From positions 4,565,503 through 4,629,502 of the forward strand of contig NZ_CP076024.1 in NCBI RefSeq assembly GCF_022788635.1: DNA of 64,000 bases, written 5' to 3'. Of this stretch, positions 52,660 through 61,054 are shown one piece after another. Every line of letters starts with the position of its first letter. The first letter of the stretch is position 1. Source of the stretch: Methylobacter sp. S3L5C. Its GTDB lineage: Bacteria; Pseudomonadota; Gammaproteobacteria; Methylococcales; Methylomonadaceae. Made by a program: the position numbers and the translations under genes. The notes below the pieces were generated by a model that saw only the letters and a program-made list of their open reading frames with translations, was not told the DNA's origin and made no database searches.

Positions 52660-55310
52660 TGATTGACCTTAACCCTCAGATCATTACCCGCCTGATCAAT
52701 GAGTTTCAGTTTAAAACCCGTGGTGATCACCTCCGTGAGGGGGTGTGTCCTGCTTGTGGCAAGAAAACCTTGTGGACGTGGATAGCCAAGCCAGGCATGG
52801 TGCAATGTAACCGTACCAATGAATGCACTTGGCAGGCAACCAGCAAAGATTTGTTTCCTGAACTATTTGCCAACTTAAATAAAACTTATCCGGCAACAGA
52901 AGCTAACCCACATCAAACCGCTGATGTGTACCTGCAGTTACTACGTGGTATAAATCCTACGTTAATAGCGGGATGGTATGAACAAGGCAAATACTGGCAT
53001 CCAACCGGTAATCGGGGTACGGCTACCGTGCGGTTTTATCTGGATAGTGAACGCACCATGATGTGGGAGCGCCTGATTGATGACGTGATTATCACCGGTG
53101 ATGATGGCAGTCAGGAAACCCGCAACAAAAATTTTAAAGGTCATTTTCGCGGTCATTGGTGGCAACCACCGGGGTTTACTATTGCCGACAATGACGAAGT
53201 TTACTGGTGTGAAGGCATTCTTGATGCCATTGCCTTAAATCTTGCCGGGGTTAAAGCCGTTGCAATTATGTCCAGTGGTACTTTTCCCTCTGAATCTATC
53301 AAGCCGTACCTGGGAAAACATATAAAGTGGGTTATTGCTCTGGATAATGATGCCACCGGCCGTCGATGTATGAAAAAGCATGTGCATAAACTGCGGGAAA
53401 TGGGCGAACAGGTCGGAGCAGCCTTATCGAGTGACATAGAGGAAAAATCAGACTGGAATGATCTGCACAAAGCGCAGAAATTGAGCGAAAAAGACATGTT
53501 GCACTATCGCTATCTTGGTCGCCTTGAGTTGGCAAAAAATCATGTTGAAAAAGCCCTGGCACAGTGGAAATACAACAAAAAAACGACCTACTTTGTGTAT
53601 TTGTTTGGTAACAGCACTTATTCATTTTCAATTGATGTAAACGAATTTGAAAAATCCAAAGCAAAGATTCTTGAAACCAGCCCGGAAACCGGCTTAAAAG
53701 CCGAGCGCCAAGCCTTTACCCATGCGACAAAGATAAAAGAAATTGCTACATTTAAAATGGATTTCTTGTATTTTCAGCAACCGGATAACGGTGAAGACGG
53801 GCAGTATTTTTTCAGATTTAATTTTAGTAATCATGCTGCTGAAGTGCAGCTGCCGTTTGGTGGCAAAACTTTTGGCGGGGCCGGTGACTTTAAAAAAGCC
53901 ATCATGCATAAAACCCCTTCAGCACTATTTACCGGTACGACTAAGGAGCTGGACACTATGTATCAACAATGGATGGGGCGTATCCCCAAGATCGTTAAAA
54001 CGTTGGATTATGTCGGTTACGATAGCAATACCGGCGCCTATGTATATCTTGATCATGCTGTTGAAGCCGGGCAGTTGATTAAATTAAACAAGGAATCCTT
54101 TTTTCAGTTGAAAAAAACCGGTATTAAAACCACCGTCGATATCAAACAAAAACTCAATACCAAATTAGTTGCCGATTTTCTTCCGGATTACCAATCGGCC
54201 TTTGGCATTGGTGGTATGGTCGCATTAAGTTGGTGGTTGGGTACGTTAGTAGTTGAGCAAGTCCGCGAAAATCATCGTAGTTATCCCTTCTTTGAAGTCG
54301 TTGGTGAAGCTGGCTCCGGTAAATCAGACATGGTCGATTTTTTGTGGAAACTGTTGGGCCGTGAGGGTGAGTCCTTTAACCCGAACAGTTCTACATTGGC
54401 AGGTCGCACCCGCAAGATGGCCGAAGTATCCAACCTGCCCGTCGTGTTTAACGAAACTGATAATGAAAAAGTCGCCGAAGATCGGCACATGAAAGCCTTT
54501 AATTGGGATGAGCAAAAAGATCTTTTCGACGGTGAGTTTGGTCGCGTTACCGGTGTTAAATCACAAGATAACAGTACCAAAAAGCCGGTATTTAAAGCGG
54601 CATTAATGATCGTTCAGAATATTCCGGTAGCTGCTTCAGAAGCAATCATGAGTCGTATTGTGCATTTGCAATTTGATCGTACCCACCATTCACTCGCCGG
54701 TAAACATGCCTCAGACCGTTTGAATATGTTACCCACGCTGGATGTGTCCGGTTTTTTACTGCATAGCGTACAACGTGCCGAGGCTATTTTGAAACGCTTT
54801 GACGAGCGATTTAATCATCACAAGCAAGCGCTGCAAGGCAATACTAAAATAAAGTTACAACGTATTATCGAGAACCACGCCAAAATAATGGCGTTTGCTG
54901 ATTGCCTGTCATTAGTATTGCCGGTATCGGATGCCACTATTGCTGACGTACACCGAGCCCTGATCGTGATGGCTGAAACCCGTCAAGAATCATTAAACGA
55001 AGAACATCCTATCGTTCAACAATTTTGGGCAACCTTTGATTACCTTAATTCAAAGCCGTTTTATCTACCCAATGGTGATACGGCATTGGCTGAAAACCAG
55101 ATCAATCACAGTAATAATCCGGATATTGAAGTCGCCGTTAACCTGGTTCACTTCGGTCAGATGTGCCGAGAACATAAAATCGAAGTCATCGACGATAAAT
55201 TATTACGACGTCATTTGATAGCCAGCCAAAAACGCCAGTATTTACGCAATGAACCCATACGGTCAAGGCTTGAAGGCCGGACAATCCGGTGTTGGATTTT
55301 TAAACGTTAA
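52656..55310 (+). CDS. Primase-helicase replication protein (zinc finger, Toprim, P-loop)
   Basis: 884 residues. Zinc ribbon (CPACGKKTLWTWIAKPGMVQ, CNRTNEC) at about 31-58; Toprim domain around YWCEGILDAIAL and VIALDNDATGRRC (about 185-240); helicase/ATPase domain with P-loop VVGEAGSGKSDMVDFLW (about 545-560) and VVFNETDNEKVAED as the acidic partner. Prophage counterpart of the two separate satellite proteins. It replaces the P2 A protein, so replication differs from classic rolling-circle P2. Confidence 0.88.
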   Translation: MMIDLNPQIITRLINEFQFKTRGDHLREGVCPACGKKTLWTWIAKPGMVQCNRTNECTWQATSKDLFPELFANLNKTYPATEANPHQTADVYLQLLRGINPTLIAGWYEQGKYWHPTGNRGTATVRFYLDSERTMMWERLIDDVIITGDDGSQETRNKNFKGHFRGHWWQPPGFTIADNDEVYWCEGILDAIALNLAGVKAVAIMSSGTFPSESIKPYLGKHIKWVIALDNDATGRRCMKKHVHKLREMGEQVGAALSSDIEEKSDWNDLHKAQKLSEKDMLHYRYLGRLELAKNHVEKALAQWKYNKKTTYFVYLFGNSTYSFSIDVNEFEKSKAKILETSPETGLKAERQAFTHATKIKEIATFKMDFLYFQQPDNGEDGQYFFRFNFSNHAAEVQLPFGGKTFGGAGDFKKAIMHKTPSALFTGTTKELDTMYQQWMGRIPKIVKTLDYVGYDSNTGAYVYLDHAVEAGQLIKLNKESFFQLKKTGIKTTVDIKQKLNTKLVADFLPDYQSAFGIGGMVALSWWLGTLVVEQVRENHRSYPFFEVVGEAGSGKSDMVDFLWKLLGREGESFNPNSSTLAGRTRKMAEVSNLPVVFNETDNEKVAEDRHMKAFNWDEQKDLFDGEFGRVTGVKSQDNSTKKPVFKAALMIVQNIPVAASEAIMSRIVHLQFDRTHHSLAGKHASDRLNMLPTLDVSGFLLHSVQRAEAILKRFDERFNHHKQALQGNTKIKLQRIIENHAKIMAFADCLSLVLPVSDATIADVHRALIVMAETRQESLNEEHPIVQQFWATFDYLNSKPFYLPNGDTALAENQINHSNNPDIEVAVNLVHFGQMCREHKIEVIDDKLLRRHLIASQKRQYLRNEPIRSRLEGRTIRCWIFKR

Positions 55311-55318
55311 GGAGATAA

Positions 55319-55522
55319 ATGATGGATAGTTCAGACAGAAATAAATTGATCAAGGCCGGGTTTCGCATAATGAGAGCAAGCAAACTCAACAAAACAATAA
55401 CAGTGAACAACACTACCGGTGGATGGAATTTAATAGGAAGGTACCCAACCATCGCAGCGTTACATGCCGCTGTAAAAGAAATGCGTAACGATGAAAAAAC
55501 AATCTTTGAAACGGCAGAATAG
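55319..55522 (+). CDS. Small hypothetical protein
   Basis: 67 residues; AAGGAGATAA before the ATG and 8 bp after the replication gene, so likely cotranscribed. Pattern DRNKLIKAGFRIMRASKLNK, then WNLIGRYPTIAALHAAVKEM, resembles small phage proteins of unknown role. Basic and soluble. Confidence 0.7.
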   Translation: MMDSSDRNKLIKAGFRIMRASKLNKTITVNNTTGGWNLIGRYPTIAALHAAVKEMRNDEKTIFETAE

Positions 55523-55611
55523 AAATTGGGTATCCGAAAAACCGTGTGGAAACAGCGTTAAATAATTGATCATATTGATAGCGTTAAACCGTAAATTTGT
55601 GTGGAATTGAT

Positions 55612-55947
55612 ATGAATGAAGTTACTGAGATAGATTTTAGAATTCCTGAGTTTCGCAATGCAGATCCAAAAGATTACGAGTTTAGATCTGATGGAAAAAT
55701 AGTTAGAAAGGATCGATGGGAGGTTGGAATTCACCGCGTTGTTGGTGCTTTAGGAATGGATGTTCGTGAATTTGAAATTGATGATGTTATTTATGCAGTT
55801 AAAACAATCATTAATAGAATGCCGGATAATCCGTGCCTTTGTGGATGCTGCAAAATAGGCCACGCTCATGATAGCGATTGCAGAGTTCACGAGTCAGAGT
55901 TCTCTACTAATTCAGACTGTGACTGTACCTTATCTTGCTGCGGGTAG
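55612..55947 (+). CDS. Hypothetical protein with cysteine-rich tail
   Basis: 111 residues from the ATG at 55612; an in-frame TTG at 55597 is a weaker choice and no strong ribosome site is visible. The N-terminal 75 residues are acidic and mixed. The last 37 residues hold nine cysteines (PCLCGCCKIGHAHDSDC, CDCTLSCCG), which suggests metal binding. Not recognised. Confidence 0.65.
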   Translation: MNEVTEIDFRIPEFRNADPKDYEFRSDGKIVRKDRWEVGIHRVVGALGMDVREFEIDDVIYAVKTIINRMPDNPCLCGCCKIGHAHDSDCRVHESEFSTNSDCDCTLSCCG

Positions 55948-56040
55948 GAAAATTCCATACAGCACAGAAAAAATAATCCTTAGTAAATTCCATGCGCTTT
56001 TACGGATACCCTAGAAATTAAATAGCCCGCTTAAATAGCC

Positions 56041-56346
56041 CTATACCGCATGTTCTTTAAGCCATTCTTTTAAGGCTTCGTTCATGCGGGTTTGCCAGCC
56101 CTTTCCGGTTGATCGGAAAGCCTCCAGCACACACTTATCAACACGTAAGGCAATCTGTGTTTTATCGGAACCGACTGGACGGCCACGGCTACGCGACAAG
56201 GCAATACCGGCGCGTAATTCTTCCATAGTCGCCGGGCGGTCATCTTCATTAACACCATCCCAAACGTAATACCCATCAGATGGGGGTGTTTTCATGGCAT
56301 CAAGAATTTGTTCACGATTCATTAAATTTGTTTTCGAGCCATTCAT
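56041..56346 (-). CDS. brnA: BrnA antitoxin
   Basis: 101 residues. C-terminal ribbon-helix-helix region GSDKTQIALRVDKCVLEAFR and GWQTRMNEALKEWLKEH, and the upstream GRPVG turn, typical of BrnA. It overlaps the toxin gene by 35 bp; GGAGAT precedes the ATG. BrnA neutralises BrnT and represses the operon. Confidence 0.9.
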   Translation of the reverse strand: MNGSKTNLMNREQILDAMKTPPSDGYYVWDGVNEDDRPATMEELRAGIALSRSRGRPVGSDKTQIALRVDKCVLEAFRSTGKGWQTRMNEALKEWLKEHAV

Positions 56347-56611
56347 AATACATCTCCGATTCTAATTGGCTTGCCGTCCGAAAGCTGACGACCCGCACCG
56401 TGTTGTTACGATCCAAATGCACCAGTGACAAAACTGCCAACCGGTTCATTACATACGAAAAGGACTGAAGGCGCTGCTCTCCATTCCGTATTACCCTGAC
56501 ATCAAAACGATAACGCGATTCAAGGACTTCCCCGGCATCGGCGAAATCAAGCCCGTGTTTGCTAAGGTTCGATTGCCGTTTAGTATCATCCCAAGTAAGT
56601 TTTGTTTTCAT
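56312..56611 (-). CDS. brnT: BrnT toxin
   Basis: 99 residues with the BrnT pattern: LTWDDTKRQSNLSKHGLDFA DA, SFSYVMNRLAVLSLVHLDR, RVVSFRTASQLESEMYYEW. BrnT is a RelE-fold ribonuclease that blocks translation. Both genes look intact, unlike the RelBE pair of the satellite. The module reads against the early operon. Confidence 0.92.
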   Translation of the reverse strand: MKTKLTWDDTKRQSNLSKHGLDFADAGEVLESRYRFDVRVIRNGEQRLQSFSYVMNRLAVLSLVHLDRNNTVRVVSFRTASQLESEMYYEWLENKFNES

Positions 56612-56659
56612 GTTAATAATTGTATATGCAACTATTTAATACAGCAAGCCGTTTTTTTA

Positions 56660-56770
56660 TTGACAAAGACAAACCAACCGATTAACCTAATCACGCACTG
56701 GCTCATCCAGTGTCGGGATTGGTCTCTCGGTAACTCAATGGCGCACAACCGCCTTCAAGCGGTTTTTTTA
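56660..56770 (+). ncRNA. Candidate small RNA with own promoter and terminator
   Basis: TTGACA at 56660, 17 bp spacer, TAACCT at 56683 give a promoter; transcription from about 56693 would produce CACTGGCTCATCCAGTG (hairpin) and end at AACCGCCTTCAAGCGGTT followed by T7 (56745-56769). Length about 75 nt. No reading frame with ribosome site lies inside. The role is unknown. Confidence 0.5.
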
Positions 56771-56797
56771 TGCGCAGCGCTCCAGCTCCTTCATTCT

Positions 56798-56868
56798 GTC
56801 GGACTGGGCAGGCAGCCGCAAGGCTGACCGGTTTCGTTGAGCCGGTAGACCAACCTGTTCAGTCCGGC
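56798..56868 (+). ncRNA. Structured RNA: three-way junction
   Basis: Outer stem 56798-56812 / 56854-56868 of 15 bp including three G-T pairs; inner stem AGCC-GCAA-GGCT with a GNRA-type loop (56814-56825); second inner stem CCGG / CCGG (56828-56831, 56842-56845). It lies 52 bp before the BRO-N gene at 56921. Could be a leader riboregulator or a DNA structure; unknown. Confidence 0.5.
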
Positions 56869-56920
56869 GCCATGTGTGGTCTCATATCGCCGGGTTATTA
56901 ATTTTCAACGGAGATATACC

Positions 56921-57475
56921 ATGAACACTCAATTAAAAACCCTCGCCAACCCTTTTCAGTTTGAAGCACTTGATGTGCGTACCGCTGTCGATGACAACAA
57001 TGATGTGTGGTTTTGCGCCAAAGATGTCTGTGAAGTTTTAGACATTACTTGGAACGGAAGCACCCTTGAAAACATGCCTGAAGACTGGAAGCTTATGCTG
57101 AAACTCCGCACCAGCTATGGCGAAAAGGATACCAATTTCATCAACGAAGCCGGTCTGTTTTTTCTGATCTTCCGCTCCAACAAACCCAAAGCCAAAGAGT
57201 TTTCCAACTGGGTGTTAAGCGAAGTCCTGCCAGCTATCCGCAAGCATGGTTTTTATGGCGTATTGCCGCCCAAAGATTATCTGGCCGTCATTAAGCAGAT
57301 TTCCCAACTCACCGAGCAACTGACCGCCACCAAAAACGCCTTTACCTATCAGCTGCTGGTTAATCCCTTGCGTAATCTCTGCAACATGGCCGGTCATCCG
57401 ATGCCTGAACTTAAGCTGATCAGTCAGCAACTCGATCAGCTGGATTTGTTTAGCACTGAAGGCGGTGAAGCATGA
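56921..57475 (+). CDS. BRO-N protein with shared C-terminal module
   Basis: 184 residues from the ATG at 56921 (ACGGAGATATACC). BRO-N domain: VWFCAKDVCEVLDITWNGST, LFFLIFRSNKPKAKEFSNWV. C-terminal LLVNPLRNLCNMAGHPMPEL KLISQQLDQLDLF resembles the tails at 50417 and 51035. Paralogue of the 51733 protein. Probable antirepressor. Overlaps the next gene by 4 bp. Confidence 0.87.
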   Translation: MNTQLKTLANPFQFEALDVRTAVDDNNDVWFCAKDVCEVLDITWNGSTLENMPEDWKLMLKLRTSYGEKDTNFINEAGLFFLIFRSNKPKAKEFSNWVLSEVLPAIRKHGFYGVLPPKDYLAVIKQISQLTEQLTATKNAFTYQLLVNPLRNLCNMAGHPMPELKLISQQLDQLDLFSTEGGEA

Positions 57476-57702
57476 ACCATCAAGCGCGTCACGCACAAAT
57501 GGACGCCATCCGTAAAAGCGGCTTGCGTGGTGAAGTAGATCGGTTGGAAGGTATTATCGGTGCGTTATCGGTGGCGACTTCCGGCGTGGCCGCGTCAATT
57601 GACGATGGCGAAGAACTCAGCGCGACTCATGTTGATCGGCTGTTTGGCCTGTTGCTATGTGAGCTGAAAAGCAGTCAGCAACGCTTAAGTCTGTTGGTTT
57701 AA
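57472..57702 (+). CDS. Small hypothetical prophage protein
   Basis: 76 residues, unknown. Mostly helical: MDAIRKSGLRGEVDRLEGII, ELSATHVDRLFGLLLCELKS. Starts in the stop codon of the BRO-N gene and converges with the Ogr gene (4 bp overlap). Confidence 0.68.
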   Translation: MNHQARHAQMDAIRKSGLRGEVDRLEGIIGALSVATSGVAASIDDGEELSATHVDRLFGLLLCELKSSQQRLSLLV

Positions 57703-57977
57703 CCAAACATATCAACCTGCAATCGTTTACGTTGTTCCGGCTGCAGGTTGTTAATCAGGGTTGCGGCGATTTGTAGCGTGGTTCTTTGCGGCGGGTTGAG
57801 GTCGTGCTTGTAAGCTAAGGTAAATACGAACGATGCGCCACAGTCTTTGGCATTAGTACAGATACAGTATAAATCTTTGACTGCATCACTGAGTTGATTA
57901 GTCGAGGTAATCAAGGATTTACTTTTACAATGAGGACAAACAACACGCATTCGCTTTCTCCAAGGGGTTTTTGCCAT
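57699..57977 (-). CDS. Ogr/Delta-type late gene activator
   Basis: 92 residues. Zinc finger of the Ogr/Delta family: VCPHCKSKSLITSTNQLSDA then YCICTNAKDCGASFVF, giving the four metal cysteines. Ogr of P2 and Delta of P4 activate phage late promoters. In P2 the gene lies at the end of the late region; here it is right beside the portal gene, downstream of it on the same strand. The likely target is the P/O divergent region. Confidence 0.85.
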   Translation of the reverse strand: MAKTPWRKRMRVVCPHCKSKSLITSTNQLSDAVKDLYCICTNAKDCGASFVFTLAYKHDLNPPQRTTLQIAATLINNLQPEQRKRLQVDMFG

Positions 57978-58006
57978 TATATCAAACCCTTAGAGTAATC
58001 ATAAGC

Positions 58007-59053
58007 TTACACCGTCCATACTGGCGTATTAAATTTAACCACTTCTTCACCAAGCAGTTCATTCAACGCTAAAAAATGTTGCTGCATGGCGCTTATTTCC
58101 AATTCATGATAAACCCGCATTACTTTTTCCAAATCACCGAACCCCGCCACATTTTGTGGAATAATCCCCGACAACCCGGGCTGCATACGGTGCATTGAGA
58201 GCATTTCCCGTTCGGTAATATTTTTAATCTTCTCAAATTCGTCCTTGGTACCGATATCGCCAACGGGAATAATTTGTACTGGCTCTTTCGCAGAGGATTT
58301 ACCGATATTTAAATATAATGAACGAAAATTGCCCGGGCCTTTCGACTGAGATACCTGTTGGCTAATTTTTTTTGCATCTTCATCATCAAGATCAGCGTCA
58401 TTGGTGACCAATATATAACCCATGTGCGCGCCGTTAATGTAATACTTGCGATGAAACAACGTGGCCTCTTCGCTAAGCAGGGCTGATTGTATACCGCCCA
58501 AGTACTCCGGCAGTCCATAGATGGATTGTTTAAGTTCCGGCTCCATTAAATGAATGACCTCACCGGGTTTAAACTCTATTTTGTTGGTTAAAAAATCAGT
58601 TTTATCCAATGACGATAACAGTTTTATATAACTATCCGGTTGTTTTGCTCGACGCATGGTCAAGGCTGGCAAGCTTTTTAACTGAGTCACTTTACCAAAG
58701 CGGTTTGTCAGCTTTTGCAAATAACAATTACCCGTTACGACATAATTTAAGGCGCTTATCTTCATGTCATTACGACTTAACAAGGCCGATGGTTGAAACC
58801 ATTTTAAGATCATGTTCTTCTTAAAATGCAGAATGGTACCGTGATAGGGATTGGCTCCCATCAGGTTGGCCATGCCGGTAAAGCAAATTGGCGGCCGGTA
58901 ATAATCGCCGGAAATATCCAGATAGGTACCTAAATAATCGGTTGTATTACTGGTTAATATCGGCTCAGGATCACCAAAGGTAAAGGCATGGGCTTTACTT
59001 GGCACAGTAGCCGCCAATTGTTTGCCTTGATAGCTGTTTAATCGATTAATCAT
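58007..59053 (-). CDS. Q: P2-type portal protein (GpQ)
   Basis: 348 residues, as in P2. Typical PBSX/P2 portal pattern: YYRPPICFTGMANLMGANPY HGTIL, FKPGEVIHLMEPELKQSIYG LPEYLGG, SLYLNIGKS, MLSMHRMQPGLSGIIPQN. Forms the DNA entry ring of the head. It is 6 bp downstream of the terminase gene on the same strand. Confidence 0.96.
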   Translation of the reverse strand: MINRLNSYQGKQLAATVPSKAHAFTFGDPEPILTSNTTDYLGTYLDISGDYYRPPICFTGMANLMGANPYHGTILHFKKNMILKWFQPSALLSRNDMKISALNYVVTGNCYLQKLTNRFGKVTQLKSLPALTMRRAKQPDSYIKLLSSLDKTDFLTNKIEFKPGEVIHLMEPELKQSIYGLPEYLGGIQSALLSEEATLFHRKYYINGAHMGYILVTNDADLDDEDAKKISQQVSQSKGPGNFRSLYLNIGKSSAKEPVQIIPVGDIGTKDEFEKIKNITEREMLSMHRMQPGLSGIIPQNVAGFGDLEKVMRVYHELEISAMQQHFLALNELLGEEVVKFNTPVWTV

Positions 59054-59059
59054 AATGTC

Positions 59060-60856
59060 CTAGTGGCTTAAAGTGACGGTAGTTTTCTTTTTTGGTGCAA
59101 TGGGCTCATAGTGCAAGGCATGCAGTACACTCCATGCCACATCAGCATGACCTGTAGCACTGTTACGTCCTGAGGCATAGGTAATCATGCCGCTACCCGT
59201 GGTTGTTTTGGTAATCATCATAAAGGCCTGGGTAATTTGTTTATTACCGGATTCATATTCAAAGCGGCCATTTTCAATAACATCAATTGCTTTCATAACC
59301 AATGCCGTTTTAGTATCGTTGCTGTAGTTAATAGGCGTTGCTTTGCGGTAAAACTGCTCAACCAATTCAAACAATCCATAACCAATACCGGTCACATCAA
59401 TGCCGATATGCTGTACGTTGTGGCTATCAACGACGGCTTTTATCTGGTTAGCCTGGTATTGAAAGTTTTGGCCGTGATAATCCAGCGTTTTTAATACCCG
59501 CCATTTATCTTGTGGCCTAAGCGGTATTGCCAATATTGACAGACTGGCATTATCACGGGTACGGCTTGGATCATAGCCAATGGCGACAGGTCGATTACCG
59601 AACGGACGTGGGGCTTTGTCGTTGTAATCGCTATAATCCTCCAATGCATAGCAGCTCATCATGATGGCAAGGTTAAAAACCGATTTTGCATCATCGATAA
59701 ACTTGCACATGAACAGATTGGCAAAGTCGTCTTTGTTGTATTCGGTTTTCAACTCCTCGATGTCGAACAAGTCGCAGCCTTGTTTTTCAGCATCAACGAC
59801 CGTAACCATGTGTCGCCAAATCTTGTCGGCACCCATTAGGCCGGCTTCAAGCGCTTTATGCGTCGTTAAAAATTCGGCTTGTTTGGTACTGCTTCGGCCA
59901 CGATTATGTTTTTCACCACTCCACATTGGGTACGCTTGGTGACTGATAGCCGATGGTGTAGAAAATAGCGTGCGCCGCCATTTTTTGTGTGCGGCCATAC
60001 CTGACGCTACTTTCCACATCTTGTCAAAATCGGGTATCCAAAAACACTCATCGACATATAAATGACCATGGTAAGACTGGGCAGTACGGCTATTGGTGGA
60101 TAAAAACCGTAGTTCAGCACCATTACTTAGCGTAATTACGCCTTGGCCATTGAGCTCAACGTCAAAATGTTCCAAGGCAAAGGCGATTATATAGGCCTTA
60201 AATACCTCGGCCTGGTCGCGTGATGCTGATAGAAATATTTGGTTTTCACCAGTCAATATGGCATCGGCCAATGCTTCAAAAGCAAAATAGTACGTTGCAC
60301 CAATTTGCCGGGATTTTAAAATAAATCGATTACGGCGAGTTTCCGGATTGTTCTTTGCCCACCACCAGAGCAGCTGGTAACCGTAAAATAAACTATGTAA
60401 TGTCGAGTTGATCAATTCTTCAGTAATACCGGAGATATCGTTTTTGGTTTTCTTCTGGCGTTGGGTTTTTTTCTCGTATCTTGGCGTTTTTGCGGGCCCA
60501 CACTTTTCAGTGTCAAAATCAGTTATTGCCGGCCGGACTATTTTTCCAGACGCTAAAGCATTGGCTTCAGCAATTTGTAATTTTAGAGTGCCAAAACTTG
60601 TACATAACTTTTCAAATTCGATAATTTCATTCGGGGTTTTATGCTCACGTTCTGCCAGAACATTAATACGCCGGGCAATAACGATCTCAACACTATCTGA
60701 CGGTAAGTGTTCTTTCCAGCCATCTTTGTTCTGCCAATTGTAGAGCGTGCGCTCATCCACATGCATTTCGGCAGAAATTTCTTTAATGGTCCAGCCCTTG
60801 ACGAAAAACTGTTTACACAGATTGACGACTTCGGCGGGATAGCGCTTTGTTCCCAT
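59060..60856 (-). CDS. P: P2-type terminase ATPase subunit (GpP)
   Basis: 598 residues, the family length. N-terminal HTH (GWTIKEISAEMHVDERTLYN W) as in GpP, ATPase core with SRQIGATYYFAFEAL (Walker A region), LYVDECFWIPDFDKM (Walker B) and the C-terminal nuclease-like domain with GYDPSRTRDNASLSI and GIDVTGIGYGL. It drives DNA packaging. Transcribed divergently from O. Confidence 0.96.
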   Translation of the reverse strand: MGTKRYPAEVVNLCKQFFVKGWTIKEISAEMHVDERTLYNWQNKDGWKEHLPSDSVEIVIARRINVLAEREHKTPNEIIEFEKLCTSFGTLKLQIAEANALASGKIVRPAITDFDTEKCGPAKTPRYEKKTQRQKKTKNDISGITEELINSTLHSLFYGYQLLWWWAKNNPETRRNRFILKSRQIGATYYFAFEALADAILTGENQIFLSASRDQAEVFKAYIIAFALEHFDVELNGQGVITLSNGAELRFLSTNSRTAQSYHGHLYVDECFWIPDFDKMWKVASGMAAHKKWRRTLFSTPSAISHQAYPMWSGEKHNRGRSSTKQAEFLTTHKALEAGLMGADKIWRHMVTVVDAEKQGCDLFDIEELKTEYNKDDFANLFMCKFIDDAKSVFNLAIMMSCYALEDYSDYNDKAPRPFGNRPVAIGYDPSRTRDNASLSILAIPLRPQDKWRVLKTLDYHGQNFQYQANQIKAVVDSHNVQHIGIDVTGIGYGLFELVEQFYRKATPINYSNDTKTALVMKAIDVIENGRFEYESGNKQITQAFMMITKTTTGSGMITYASGRNSATGHADVAWSVLHALHYEPIAPKKKTTVTLSH

Positions 60857-60887
60857 ATTTCCCCGTACCTCTATTTAACCAGGCTTT

Positions 60888-61052
60888 ATTTTAGGTGCTA
60901 TTACACCTAAAATTGAGTGTTAGCATTTCTGGCAATTTTTAGCGGAAAATATAGGAATTTTAAGGAATTATTGCTGTTGATTAGCCGATCAATCACACCT
61001 AAAATTGAGCGCAATTGAAGATAAAACATTAATTAACTACTTATTTTAGGTG
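60888..61052. promoter_or_regulatory. ATTTTAGGTG boxes in the P/O divergent region
   Basis: Four copies of ATTTTAGGTG or its complement: an inverted pair ATTTTAGGTG-6-CACCTAAAAT at 60888-60913, one at 60996-61005 (CACCTAAAAT) and one at 61043-61052. The two CACCTAAAAT copies are followed by TGAG. The last overlaps the ribosome site of O. Probable binding sites for a late activator, perhaps the Ogr homologue; not the P2 late box as known. Confidence 0.6.
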
Positions 61053-61054
61053 TC

